Below the pieces are notes generated by a model. It worked only from the letters and a program-made list of their open reading frames with translations, ran no database searches and was not told the DNA's origin. From NCBI RefSeq assembly GCF_022376445.1, contig NW_025955028.1:1-64000 (forward strand): a stretch of 64,000 nucleotides of DNA, given 5' to 3'. Below are positions 1 through 9,215 of this stretch, in pieces. The first letter of the stretch is position 1. The number at the start of each line of letters is the position of its first letter. The position numbers and the translations under genes were made by a program. The stretch comes from Fomitopsis serialis. Lineage: Eukaryota; Basidiomycota; Agaricomycetes; Polyporales; Fomitopsidaceae.

Positions 1-134
1 AGCGCGAAAGGGGGTAAAATACCCCTACAAAATGGGTATTCGGTAGTAAGTGTATGAGTGACGCATGAATCATTGACGTAGCTATATTATTACTGTACTG
101 TGTTAGTGTGTTGTGTAGAGTAACGATCCCTCTA

Positions 135-339
135 TTCACCCGCATCTGCGCTGTAGCGCGAGTGCGGGTAACGGTCTCGGACAGTGGTCGTTTACCCGCA
201 ATGGCGCATGTAGCGCGAGTGCGGGTAAGGAAACGGGAAATTGTTGGGTGTTCCTCATGTGCAGAGGTCCAGTTTTTTGTGAAAACCTCGCCCTGACCCC
301 GCCCTGACCCCGAACATTGGTCGAAAATCCCCTATAATG
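135..339. repeat. Hairpin-bearing dispersed repeat, copy 1
   Basis: About 205 bp that recurs in the same orientation at 1683-1887. It holds two imperfect hairpins (about 136-171 and 193-228). Each opens with a TACCCGCA-like arm, has a nested GCGC/GCGC inner stem and closes with TGCGGGTA. A CCCTGACCCC doublet and a common right end (TCGAAAATCCCCTATAAT) follow. Both copies lose similarity just after this end, so it is probably a true element boundary. The family of the element is not recognised. Confidence 0.75.
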
Positions 340-858
340 AGAATTCTGGTGCACTGCATTTTCCGTGCACAAAGACACGGCCCGGCCGCCATGCACCACT
401 GGCGCAGGCTTCGCTATTGTGAATGCCAGTGCCTGGTGTACTCTTTTTGCGCGAGAGACACGGCCCCGCCACCGTGCACCACTGGCGCATAATTCACTAC
501 TGACAGTCGGAGCGGAGGGCTGTCCGTGCATGTCATCCCGTAGATTGTGTGCGTATTCCGTCGTATGCACTACCTTTGTTGTACTTTTCCAGGCTTCCCT
601 GAGGGTTCTAAGACTCGTAGGCAGATGTTCCGTGCTCAGAAGTGCCGTGAGCATCGTATGCCGTGCGCCAGTGAACTTGAACAGTGTCGATTGCAGTGAG
701 GATGCAAGTTCCGTGTTTAATGCGCCAAAGATGTGCATTTATTCCATGAGTATATGTACTCCGGTGCACCGTTTCCTGCGCCATGGCCTGTAATTTCTGT
801 GTGTAGGGGACTTTCCTAGACTTTCCTACGTCCAAAATGTGTACAATTTCCCCATAAC
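340..858. repeat. Non-coding stretch with an 86-bp-spaced direct repeat
   Basis: No convincing gene. A segment of about 35 bp with the core CACCACTGGCGCA appears at about 370-404 and again at about 456-490, with small differences (CGGCCGCCATG versus CGCCACCGTG before the core). Open frames across here look like chance frames over repeat DNA. Confidence 0.5.
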
Positions 859-1290
859 CTAACCCTCAGTGTCGTACATTGTATGCCGTTTCACGGATAA
901 CGCACCCTTGTACTCCGTGAGACAGCATCGCGCATCCTTGATCAACTTGTCATTCTTGCCGTCTGCTTCGGATGAAGCAAGATATTGCAGACGAACAAAG
1001 AGCATGGCGATATGGGCCGCGTTGTCCCAGATGTGTTGCTCGTCATCTGCAAGCACTGGGGCTACCATGTCGTCATGGACAGCCACTCTGCCTCTATACC
1101 AGATCGCAAACATGGACACCGTCGGCATCTGCTGTCCTATCTTCTCGAACTCGTCGGCGGTCACGAGAATGTTGCACTGCGGCGGATCGCCACGCTCCAG
1201 TTCGCCACGCTGACAGTACTCGATCATTGACGGCAGGCACAACATGCGAGAGACATTCATTGGAGATGGATCTTGTAGAGCTGGGAGCAT
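859..1290 (-). CDS. Hypothetical protein fragment (143 codons)
   Basis: An open minus-strand frame with mixed, protein-like composition (for example ILVTADEFEKIG and LFVRLQYLASSEADGKND) between two copies of the hairpin repeat. I recognise no domain. It may be one exon of a repeat-borne gene or a gene fragment carried between repeats. Neither the start nor intron borders can be set from sequence alone. Low confidence that it is expressed. Confidence 0.3.
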   Translation of the reverse strand: MLPALQDPSPMNVSRMLCLPSMIEYCQRGELERGDPPQCNILVTADEFEKIGQQMPTVSMFAIWYRGRVAVHDDMVAPVLADDEQHIWDNAAHIAMLFVRLQYLASSEADGKNDKLIKDARCCLTEYKGALSVKRHTMYDTEG

Positions 1291-1350
1291 CGTTCAGTGA
1301 CATGTAGATATCGGAGGCATCTCAGCATGCGTCTGAGATATCAACCACAC

Positions 1351-1564
1351 TACCCGCATCCGTGCTGTCGGCGCGAGTGCGGGTAACGCGTGTACATTTC
1401 TATAACGATCTACCCGCATCCGCGCTGCCTGCGCCGATGCGGGTAACGTGTAGCATATTTGACACAACACTACCCGCATTGGCGCCGACAGCGCGGATGT
1501 GGGTAAATTGCTGTGTCGTAGGGTTCCTTACCCGCACTCGCCCCGCCAGCGCGAAAGGGGGTAA
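1351..1564. repeat. Array of four regularly spaced hairpins
   Basis: Four inverted repeats of 35-36 nt begin at 1351, 1411, 1471 and 1529, a period of 58-60 bp. Each starts TACCCGCA and ends TGCGGGTA or a close variant (TGTGGGTA in the third, GGGGGTAA in the fourth). Inside each is a second GC-rich stem around a loop of about 4-5 nt. The spacers of about 24 nt are unrelated in sequence, so the hairpin is what is conserved. Two further hairpins follow at about 1684-1719 and 1741-1775 in the dispersed repeat copy. Confidence 0.8.
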
Positions 1565-1682
1565 CGCATGTGCATAAAACAAGACATTGTGTGCCATTGA
1601 CACAGAATGTATGGGTTTCCTTTGTGTGTGTATATATTCAGGTAGTGTCTATGAACCAGTATGTACTGTGATGACTCACGCA

Positions 1683-1887
1683 TTAACCCCCACCTGCGCT
1701 GTAGCGCGAGTGCGGGTAACTGTCTCGGACAGTGGTCGTTTACCCGCAATGGCGCACGTAGCGCGAGTGCGGGTAGGGAAATGGGAAATTGATGGGTGTT
1801 CTCCATGCGCAGAGGTCCAGTTTTTTGTGAAAATCTGCCCCTGACCCCTCCCTGACCCCGAATATTGGTCGAAAATCCCCTATAATG
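1683..1887. repeat. Hairpin-bearing dispersed repeat, copy 2
   Basis: Second copy of the repeat at 135-339, highly similar along its length and ending at the same CCCCTATAAT. Immediately to its right the Copia integrase frame begins, so the repeat is joined to the truncated retrotransposon. The last residues of the Copia reading frame (about 1740-1885) are read from this repeat and are not native pol. Confidence 0.75.
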
Positions 1888-4508
1888 GCGGGAGCCTCGC
1901 CGTTCAACATCTCATAAGGTGTCAGCCATTTGAGGCGACGAGATGGTGTTCTATTGTATACATGGACAGCGTGGTTCACCGCAAATTCCCACCAGGATTC
2001 AGGTAGACACGCTTCAAGGCGCATAGCCTGAGCTTTGTCCATTATCGTCCTGTTGAGTCGCTCAGCTCTGCCATTCTCCTGAGGAGTGTGCGGCGAGCTT
2101 TGCATGATCTTGATGCCCTCGTCTTTCAGCATCTTGTCAAACACATCAGACTTGTATTCTCCCCCAGCATCCGACATCCATCCTTTGACTTTCTTGCCAT
2201 ATTGGGTTTTAACCGTGGCGAGAAATTGGCGCGTAGACGAAATTGCAGCACTTTTGGTGTGCAGATTCACGGTCCAGGCGTGGGACGTGTAGTCGTCATA
2301 GTACAGTATGTAGTACCTGTACTTATGGTAGGAGTCAAGCGGGAATGACTTCACATCACTGTGAATGAGCTCGAAGGGCTCTGTCGCTCGCTTTGTGGAT
2401 GGCGGGAAAGCCTTGTTGGGCATTTTCCCTTCTGCACATCCAGGGCACACAGGATCCTCCGTAGGGAACTCAACCCTGAGAGGGAAACCGTCGGTGTGTT
2501 TTTCAGCCTTCCGAAGAACATCCTTTGAAGGATGCCCAAAACGGCGGTGCATAGTTTCATAGTCTGCTGTGTAGACCGTATTGTGGATACTTTGCACATC
2601 TTCCCCAGAAGATGCAGCATAAATCCCAAAGATAGAGCCTCCTGGGTTCAGCGGTTTGAACACATATAGTGGATCCCGCGATCCCGGCTCATAGAGGTCG
2701 ATGTGCTGCGAACCACCGCGCACAGTCATGCCTTCTTTGAGGAAAGTCCCCATGGACAACAACCGTTGATGCAGACCTTGGAAATAATAGACAGGGTATA
2801 GACGAGTTGTAATCATCTCACCATCTCCACCCAAGAAATTGATGAAGACGGTCCCGCGCTTCGTGCAGCGGGCCGTGCCATTTGCAGTCTGCACCAGGAT
2901 GGGTTCGCTGAGATCCTCAACCTCAGCGAAGTCACTCATCCGGTTGGTAAAGTGCATTGAAGCACCAGAGTCCAACATCCAAGTTGGGTCTCCGTCAGGG
3001 TAGGCTTCATTGCCACCCTCTATGATGTCCTCGATCTTACTTTTTCCCTTACATTTTGAACACGCAGCAAATTCTCGCGCGTGACGACAATGTATATATT
3101 TATGTAGCAAACTACTGTGATCTAGTTTGCTACGCGACATAGATGGTACACTACATGCGGCTGTGGGTAGCACATTGTTAGTGTGTCGCTGGGAATATGA
3201 AGATGAGGGTACTGACCTGGCGTCCTCGTCCAGATCAAGTCCGGCGGCCATCGCGATGTCCTCGTCGACGTTCTCGCCGACGTCCTCGTCGTCCGACCCC
3301 CAGTTAAGGGGTTCCTGGGTTTCAGCCCAGGTGCCGTCGTCGTACGAGTTATAACCCGCGTTCACCTCATCGATCCTCACGGCCATGTCGTTGTCGTCGT
3401 CGTCGGAGAGACGAGCGCGCTTGGATGCACGCGACTCCGTATCAGTGAGGTAGTCCTCAATCTGCGCGGAGTTGTCGACAACCTGAGTGAGCGTTTTGAG
3501 GCGCTCGACCGTAGGAGACACGTCGACCTCTTCGGCCAACTTGAGGGCGCGTTGCAGCCATCGCTGGCAGTTGCGCATAGGGCGCTTCTGCACAGGCGCA
3601 CGCGTTTCGACGGTGCGGACTTTGCTGCCCGAAGGCGCAATGTCCACGACGTGGGACGTAGAGGGACCAGCCACAGACGCCTGCGAGGCGATGTGGGCGT
3701 GGTCGTGGCCGTTGCTGTGGCCGCCGCCGTCCTTCTGGGCACGGGTCTTCTTGCCGCTGCGTTTACCGCACTGCTTGCCCTTGCCCTTGTCGGCCTTCTC
3801 GCCGCTGCCGCTGCCGCCGTCATGGCGCTGCTGTTGCTGCTGGAAGCTCGGCTCGCCTTGCTTTCGCTTGACGGCCGAGATCTTCTTCGCGTCGTGCGAA
3901 GAAGACGCCTTCTTGCCCGAGCCTTGCTCAAAGGCGAGATTGGCGGCGTGCCGGACATCCGAGATCTTGAGCTTCTTGATGTCCGTCATTTGCAGCATGA
4001 CCTGCACGACGTTGTCGTACCGCGACGGTAAAGCATTCAGGGCCATCATGGCCAGAAGCGCGTCGGGGAGCTTGATATCGTTATCCTCGAGCCTTTCGAC
4101 GGCATCGATGATCTTGGCGAGGAAAGGAGCGGGGTGCTGGTCAGCAGGAACGCGCACAGTCGTCGCAGTTCTGAAGGACGCGTAGAGGTTGGCGGTGTTC
4201 TGCTTGCTGTACATTGTGGACAGCTGGTCCCACAGATCCTTTGCCGAGTTGTTATCCTTGACGATCTGAACGACCGAGGGACTGAGGCGCAGGCGTATCA
4301 TGCCTTGCGCCTTCTCGTCCGCCTGGGTCCACGCAAAGACCTCCTGACGGTTCCTGCCGCCCTCCTCGAGCGTCGGGCGCTCACCGAGAGTCTGTCCGAT
4401 CATGAACCAGACTTCCTGGCTCTGGAGGTAGGACTTCATGGCCTCCGACCACTTGGCGTAGTTGGAGCCGTCCAGGACAGGGACCATGTTGAGGAGAGCG
4501 TTGGACAT
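1740..4508 (-). pseudogene. Copia-type (Ty1/Copia) retrotransposon gag-pol, 3' truncated
   Basis: A 922-codon frame on the minus strand. Residues about 1-220 form a UBN2-type gag, followed by a basic K-rich linker, an acidic stretch and a Cys/His-containing segment with CSKCKGK. The protease motif LDSGAS lies near residue 513. The integrase follows with an H..H (RRFGHPS) and CPGC zinc-binding module and a D,D,E catalytic set: HSDVK near 718, SDAGGEY near 780 and PQENGRAE near 813. The native frame stops at about 1888, where the hairpin repeat begins; reverse transcriptase, RNase H and the second LTR are absent. The element cannot be autonomous. The single long frame up to the break suggests a fairly recent insertion. 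Confidence 0.9.
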
Positions 4509-4784
4509 TGTGTGAGAGTTGTGTAGAACGGGGGAAACGTTGAAGAGCTGCTTGACGAAGGCAACGTCAGCGCTCTGTCACACAACGGACTGCAGCCAAA
4601 AGGTGCTGTCCACACACATGGACTCAGTGTCCTCATGGGGTTTAGCAGCGACGTGAGTCGCGCTTGAGACCTGCAGCGTTTCCGCGCATAGTCTCCCCCT
4701 GGCTTCAAGCCTGTGAGGGCGATGCCGCAGGTAAGCCAGTGCGCACCGAGTCGCAGCCGTTAAGGTGCAGTACTCAGGCGTCGA

Positions 4785-4799
4785 CCGGGGCTCATAACC
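4785..4799 (-). other. Putative primer binding site of the Copia element
   Basis: Directly inside the LTR on the minus strand stands GGTTATGAGCCCCGG, in the position where Copia elements bind their tRNA primer. The assignment rests on position; I have not matched it to a specific tRNA. Confidence 0.5.
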
Positions 4800-5077
4800 T
4801 GTTGAGCAGACTAGGTCACACGTAGTGGACCGCGCTCTAACTTACCTGCTTGAAGGTTGTATACTTGAGGCACACAAGTTATTCCGTGAGGGAAGAACTG
4901 GAGAGAGAGCTACGCTACTGGTGGGTCTTATATACATCTGAGAGACGCTGACTAATACTACTGTATAGTCCATTCCCACGCATGACTTGCTCTATGCGGT
5001 AAGTGCGGATCCAGCACGTGCAGTGCGATCCGGCCCGTGGAACCCGGCGGCCCGGTGGGTGCCTATACGGTTCAACA
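4800..5077 (-). repeat. 5' long terminal repeat of the Copia element
   Basis: A 278-bp segment that starts TGTTGA and ends TCAACA, the TG...CA termini and short inverted repeat usual for LTRs. It lies upstream of the gag start at 4508 on the minus strand. It contains a TATA-like GTATATAAG near 4925-4935. No second LTR is in the window, and so no target-site duplication can be tested. Confidence 0.7.
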
Positions 5078-5279
5078 GTATACGGGATTGTCAGAGGATT
5101 ACACCTCAGGTAGCTCACATTAGAGCTCATTAGGACATCATTAGGGACTAATTAGTACTAATTATTTTGGGGGTAAAGGAATTCTGGCTAATGCCTAATG
5201 CTTCTAATTTGTTCTAATTGTATGAAAATTTGTCTCATATACCCAAATTACCTCTCATTAGGGAATTCAGGTTTTCCTG

Positions 5280-5636
5280 ATGGATACATCAATTAGCAAA
5301 AACCAAACACGATCTGCATCACAGGCAAGGGTTCCAGGGAGTGAAAGGGACCACGAAGACGAAGACATTGAAGAGCCGGATGGTCACCCAGCGTGGCTCG
5401 ATGACTCGGAGAAGATCAAACATTGTGGCAGTGCCGAGACATTCGTGGTAGAGGTGTATGTGAATCTTGAGTCCTCCATTCTTCGCGACTTGCTTTCTAG
5501 CGACGGACCCGACCGATCAGATGTACAGGAGAGTAAGATGGGTGAAGACAGGGTGGAGAAGGGGGCTGGGGCTGAGCCGGGTGATAGTGCAGATGAAGGC
5601 GGTGAGGTTGATTGGGAGTTTGACAGCGACATTTAG
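5280..5636 (+). CDS. Acidic hypothetical protein (118 aa)
   Basis: An open frame from ATG to TAG with a very acidic composition: an HEDEDIEEPDG block near the N-terminus and an EVDWEFDSDI tail. No domain is recognised. It sits beside transposon DNA, in an AT-richer stretch (TAATTAG-like repeats at 5120-5260). It may be a short gene or the remnant of a transposon-encoded protein. No intron is needed to read it. Confidence 0.3.
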   Translation: MDTSISKNQTRSASQARVPGSERDHEDEDIEEPDGHPAWLDDSEKIKHCGSAETFVVEVYVNLESSILRDLLSSDGPDRSDVQESKMGEDRVEKGAGAEPGDSADEGGEVDWEFDSDI

Positions 5637-6062
5637 GGCGGCCGTGTACGGTGTAGGGTCTCTATCAGTCTATCGCAATCAATTGATGCATTGCCCTTGT
5701 CTATTCCTCCGCGCATTAAAGCCGTGATCCATGGTACATGTGTATCTGAATAGGTAGGCACCTGGCGTGTTTTTCAATCACGTGACACGTGTTACCTACA
5801 GTAAGAAACGTGCGTAAAAAATTGACATCCGGCGCAGTCACTTACCCCGCAGTAAGATACCCTCGCCGGGTTTCTTACACAACCTTAGTCATCGCATGTT
5901 CGGAGCTCCGAAGATATAAAGACAATGTTAGGTTTACCGGAGATTTTCATACTTCGAACACACTCAGTAATGTTTCCCCGTGCATGCCTTTGTTCTTAGC
6001 ATTTTCGGACTCTGTAAAAAGTGCTTTGCCCCCGGTGTTCGCATATTCACTCCGTACACCTC

Positions 6063-6202
6063 AGTACTCGAACATACCGTGTCGAGACTGAGGTGAGCAG
6101 TATCCTACTACCTTACATCGCTCTTTACTCATTCATTGTAGTCTTCGTGTCTTACAGGTTTGTCAATAATATAGTACTCGAACATACCGTGTCGAGACTG
6201 AG
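6063..6202. repeat. 30-bp direct repeat, 110 bp apart
   Basis: A 30-bp sequence beginning AGTACTCGAACATACC and ending GTGTCGAGACTGAG occurs at 6063-6092 and 6173-6202. A second element, GTCTTCGTGTCTTACAG, is also duplicated (about 6141-6157 and 6203-6218). The arrangement suggests a small local tandem duplication in an otherwise gene-free stretch (5637-6335), perhaps part of a solo repeat element. Confidence 0.6.
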
Positions 6203-6335
6203 TCTTCGTGTCTTACAGTTCGCGGCTGCCCCCACTCCTTTTACAATAGAGTGGCCACAATACAAGAGCACATACTAAAGCTGCACGCACGTACAACACT
6301 TTTCCCGACCAGAAACAGTGCAACGAATGCCCTCC

Positions 6336-7930
6336 TCACCGAGCCTCGACTTCAGCCGGAAGCACCTCTGAAGGTGGTGGTGCTTGTTGTGTCCGTGTCA
6401 TCGCAGCGCCGAGGGCTTGCGTGCGGAAGGCGAGACCACGGGTTTTCTCGATGATTGATTGGTAAACGGGGAGTGCCGGACGGTGGATTTCAATGACGTT
6501 CTGTAACAGGACAACGTCAACCCGGACAGGCAGGCGAAGGTGGACCGCGACATAGCGTACCTTCTCAAGATCGATCTTCGCGTCTGCACCCATACGCGTT
6601 TCGCGAATGAGGTTGACAATCCACTTCTCACCGTCCTCCTTCGATAGGTTCAGCCGCTCAGACAGATCGCTGCGGGCGTAGACGCGGGTCAGCCAACTGA
6701 GTATAAGCGGCGTAGAAGGCACTCACGCAATGTCGATTCGTTGGTGGATGCGGCAGTATGCCTCGCTGATGAGGTACCGCGCGTTGTCCATGAAGTCGTC
6801 CCTGAATTCGTTCAGGAAGAAGTCGTTGCCGACGACATGCTCCGCGAGGCCCAGCTCCCTCTGCGCGGCCTCGAAGTCGAACTCGACGTACAGCTCCTTG
6901 AGGAAGTTGGTGATTGGGTCTTGGTACTGATATTCCTCCATCTGAATGACCTTAACGATCTCGCGGATCGAGTGTCGCACGCGCGACGAGAGGGCGCCCG
7001 TACTCGACTTGCGCGAGAGGACGGCGGCAGTGGCGAGATAGCGGAGGACCCACGGGGAAGAGGTCTGGATGGTATTGAGGTAGGTCGGCGAGAGGAAGGT
7101 CTCGAGGAGCAGAGTGCGTCCCTCGGGGTGGTTGAAGTAGACGAAAAGAGACCAGTGGAGGAGCCATGTCCGGGAGTGGAGCTGCGTGAGCGCGGGGTCG
7201 GTGATGCTCGATGACGGGGCGGAAGCGAACTGCGGCACAGAGGGCGAACGGGAGTCAATCGCATCCCTCAGAGTGTTGAGCTCCTCGAGCGCGACGTCCC
7301 ACTTTCCGGTCAGGATATCAGACGCGAGCTTACCCCAGTGGGCAGACATAGTGAGGTCGGGGTCGGTAGAGAGGACGCGGAAGTGGTAGAGGTAGTCGGC
7401 TGCGCCGCTGTAGTTCCCGTAGCTGTATTGGAATTGCCCAAAGTTGTAGAGGGCGTTGATTTGCTCGAGGGTGACCTTTCGGAAGATGAAGATGTATATT
7501 GAAAGGGAGGATGATCGCGCGTACATTGTAATGCTCCTTGAGGTACTGAGGTTTTGGTTTTTGTCCTGGCGCAGCGACTGCGCTACCTCGGATTTGTGAT
7601 GACATCGAGGACAGCCTGAGCATCCTGCTGCAGGCGTTCGTTGGTCGAGAGGGCGTTCTCGCGCTTGCCCGCGAATTCTGCTGGACATCGGTGACTAGTA
7701 CGGATACGTACGATCGGGCTGACCTTCTGGTACGTTTCGTCTGTGTGGAGCTGCTCAAACAAGCTCACGGCGTAATCCACCATGTTCGTCTCCTTTGCGA
7801 GCTCATACTGGGCCTTCTGGACCTGCTCTGCGGGGAAGAGCTCGTTCTCGACGAGGTGAGCGAGAAGCGGAAAGACGAGGTGCCTGTCGCAGTAGGGGAT
7901 GACTGTTTTCGTGAGGTCGTATTCCGCCAT
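6336..7930 (-). CDS. Eukaryotic translation initiation factor 3 subunit e (eIF3e/INT6)
   Basis: Subunit of the cytosolic eIF3 complex, which brings mRNA and initiator tRNA to the 40S ribosome. The start MAEYDLTKTV and the following DRHLVFPLLAHL match the conserved eIF3e N-terminus. YGNYSGAADYLYHFRVL, LASDILTGKWD and HWSLFVYFNHPEGR are family blocks, and the C-terminal part with CRIHQRIDIA and GEKWIVNLIRETRM is the PCI domain. Five exons: about 7930-7724, 7680-7525, 7475-6727, 6669-6561 and 6500-6336, about 461 aa (human 445). Introns of 49, 57 and 60 bp have clean GT...AG ends. Oddities: the first junction is out of phase by one base, and exon 2 needs one extra base near 7590 and another near 7550 to stay in frame. 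These look like sequence errors, because the surrounding protein is highly conserved. Confidence 0.93.
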
Positions 7931-8116
7931 TTTACGGGGATGGAGACACGGGGAGGAGGAGGAGGAAAGTGGCTGCTGAGCGTCGGCGGCGCGGTACAGG
8001 CTCAAAATTCGACCTGCCCAATTGGGCGAGCGCGTGAGCACGTGGCGAGACGCGCCCAAGCCGACACGTCCTCCTCGCGCGCGCTCTCCGCAACGTCCAC
8101 CGTCTCTACTCGCAGT
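7931..8116. promoter_or_regulatory. Shared divergent promoter region, eIF3e / MPDU1-like gene
   Basis: The two start codons face away from each other with 186 bp between them, so both promoters and 5' leaders must overlap or lie side by side here. No TATA box is obvious. A pyrimidine-rich leader (as read on the minus strand) precedes the eIF3e ATG. Confidence 0.5.
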
Positions 8117-9134
8117 ATGACTGCCATCACTCGTAACCTCCCTTGGTTCATCAAGGACCTCGGCATCTCCATCGTTGGCCAGGTATGCTCGTCTTGGTCG
8201 CCCACAGAATAGCCGGTAACTGACCTGCAATCCCAGCATTGCTATTCGTCTCTCGTCGAGAACCTAGACTTTGGCGATGTTGCCTGCCTCAAGTACTCCC
8301 TATCGAAAGGCCTGGGAGTCGGGATTGTAATCGGCGGCTCCATCATGAAAGTGCCTCAGTTGCTTCTCAGTGCGTGCTCTCTTTCGCGCCCCCTTCAACT
8401 GCTCATGCGCCATAGTCATATCCGCACGTTCGGCGCGTGGAATATCCCTCACTGCATACGTCCTCGAGACTCTTGCGTATGCCATCACCCTCGCCTACTC
8501 CTACCGCAATGAGTTCCCCTTCTCCACTTACGGCGAGAACCTCTTCCTCACCATCCAGAACGCCGTCATTACCCTCCTCATCATCCACTATCCCACCTCG
8601 AGACAACTCACTCGTGGCCCTTCTTCTGCCCCCCGCGTGATCTCGGCTGCCCTTGCCATGCTCCTATGCGCTGCAGCCTTCGTTTTCCTCCCGAAATTTG
8701 CCCTCACACCTCTGCAATTCGCCACGCTCCCTCTCTCCGTATTCTCCAAGTTCCCTCAAATCAGACAGAACTACCGTTCCAAGAGCACGGGTCAATTGTC
8801 TGCCTTCGCCGTCATCGCCCAAATAGGCGGATGTCTTGCCCGACTTTTCACCACCGCGACCGAAGTCGGCGATCCTCTCGTCAGCGCAGGCTTCGCGCTC
8901 GCGCTTGCTCTCAACTGCGTCCTCGGCGCACAGATGTGGATGTACTGGGGCCAGGATGAGAAGGATGACTACGGCAAGGTGTCGATTGGACTGAGCGCGC
9001 CCGCGGAGAAGCCAAGGGAGTGGTCACCCGCACCGATTCCAGCAGCCGTGTCGAATGCGAAGGTCGAGGTGGTCGTACCTCCTCAATCCCCGAGGGCCTC
9101 TGGCGGTAAGAAGTGGGCCAGAAAAGTAGATTGA
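8117..9134 (+). CDS. MPDU1/Lec35-type PQ-loop protein (dolichol-phosphate-mannose utilisation)
   Basis: An ER multispan membrane protein of the PQ-loop family; the animal homologue is needed for use of dolichol-linked mannose and glucose in glycosylation. Three exons, 8117-8182, 8237-8369 and 8416-9134, give exactly 306 codons (305 aa) with introns of 54 and 46 bp. Exon 2 carries CLKYSLSKGLGVGIVIGGS followed by the first PQ motif (MKVPQLL), and the third exon carries the second (SKFPQIRQNYRSKSTGQ). SARGISLTAYVLETLAYAIT is the best matched block. Several hydrophobic helices follow, ending in a Pro/Lys-rich soluble tail. The gene is convergent with the oxidoreductase downstream (about 80 bp between stops). 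No frameshift was found. Confidence 0.9.
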
Positions 9135-9215
9135 TATTTGCATCTAGTCGCCGTTTCTGCTATTGGATAATTTATACAATCTCAACAGTTATCGACTCTT
9201 GGGTCATGATCCGCA

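Noticed and set aside
136..738. 200-codon open frame on the minus strand
   Set aside because: It crosses the hairpin repeat and the direct repeats, overlaps frames on the other strand, and has no protein-like domain.
1351..1775. Regular repeat-spacer pattern resembling a CRISPR array
   Set aside because: The repeats are palindromic and imperfect, the spacers are only about 24 bp, the host is clearly a eukaryote, and no cas genes are present.
3377..4185. Long open frames opposite to and out of phase with Copia gag
   Set aside because: Arg/Ser-rich or Val/Leu-rich shadow frames of the GC-rich gag region.
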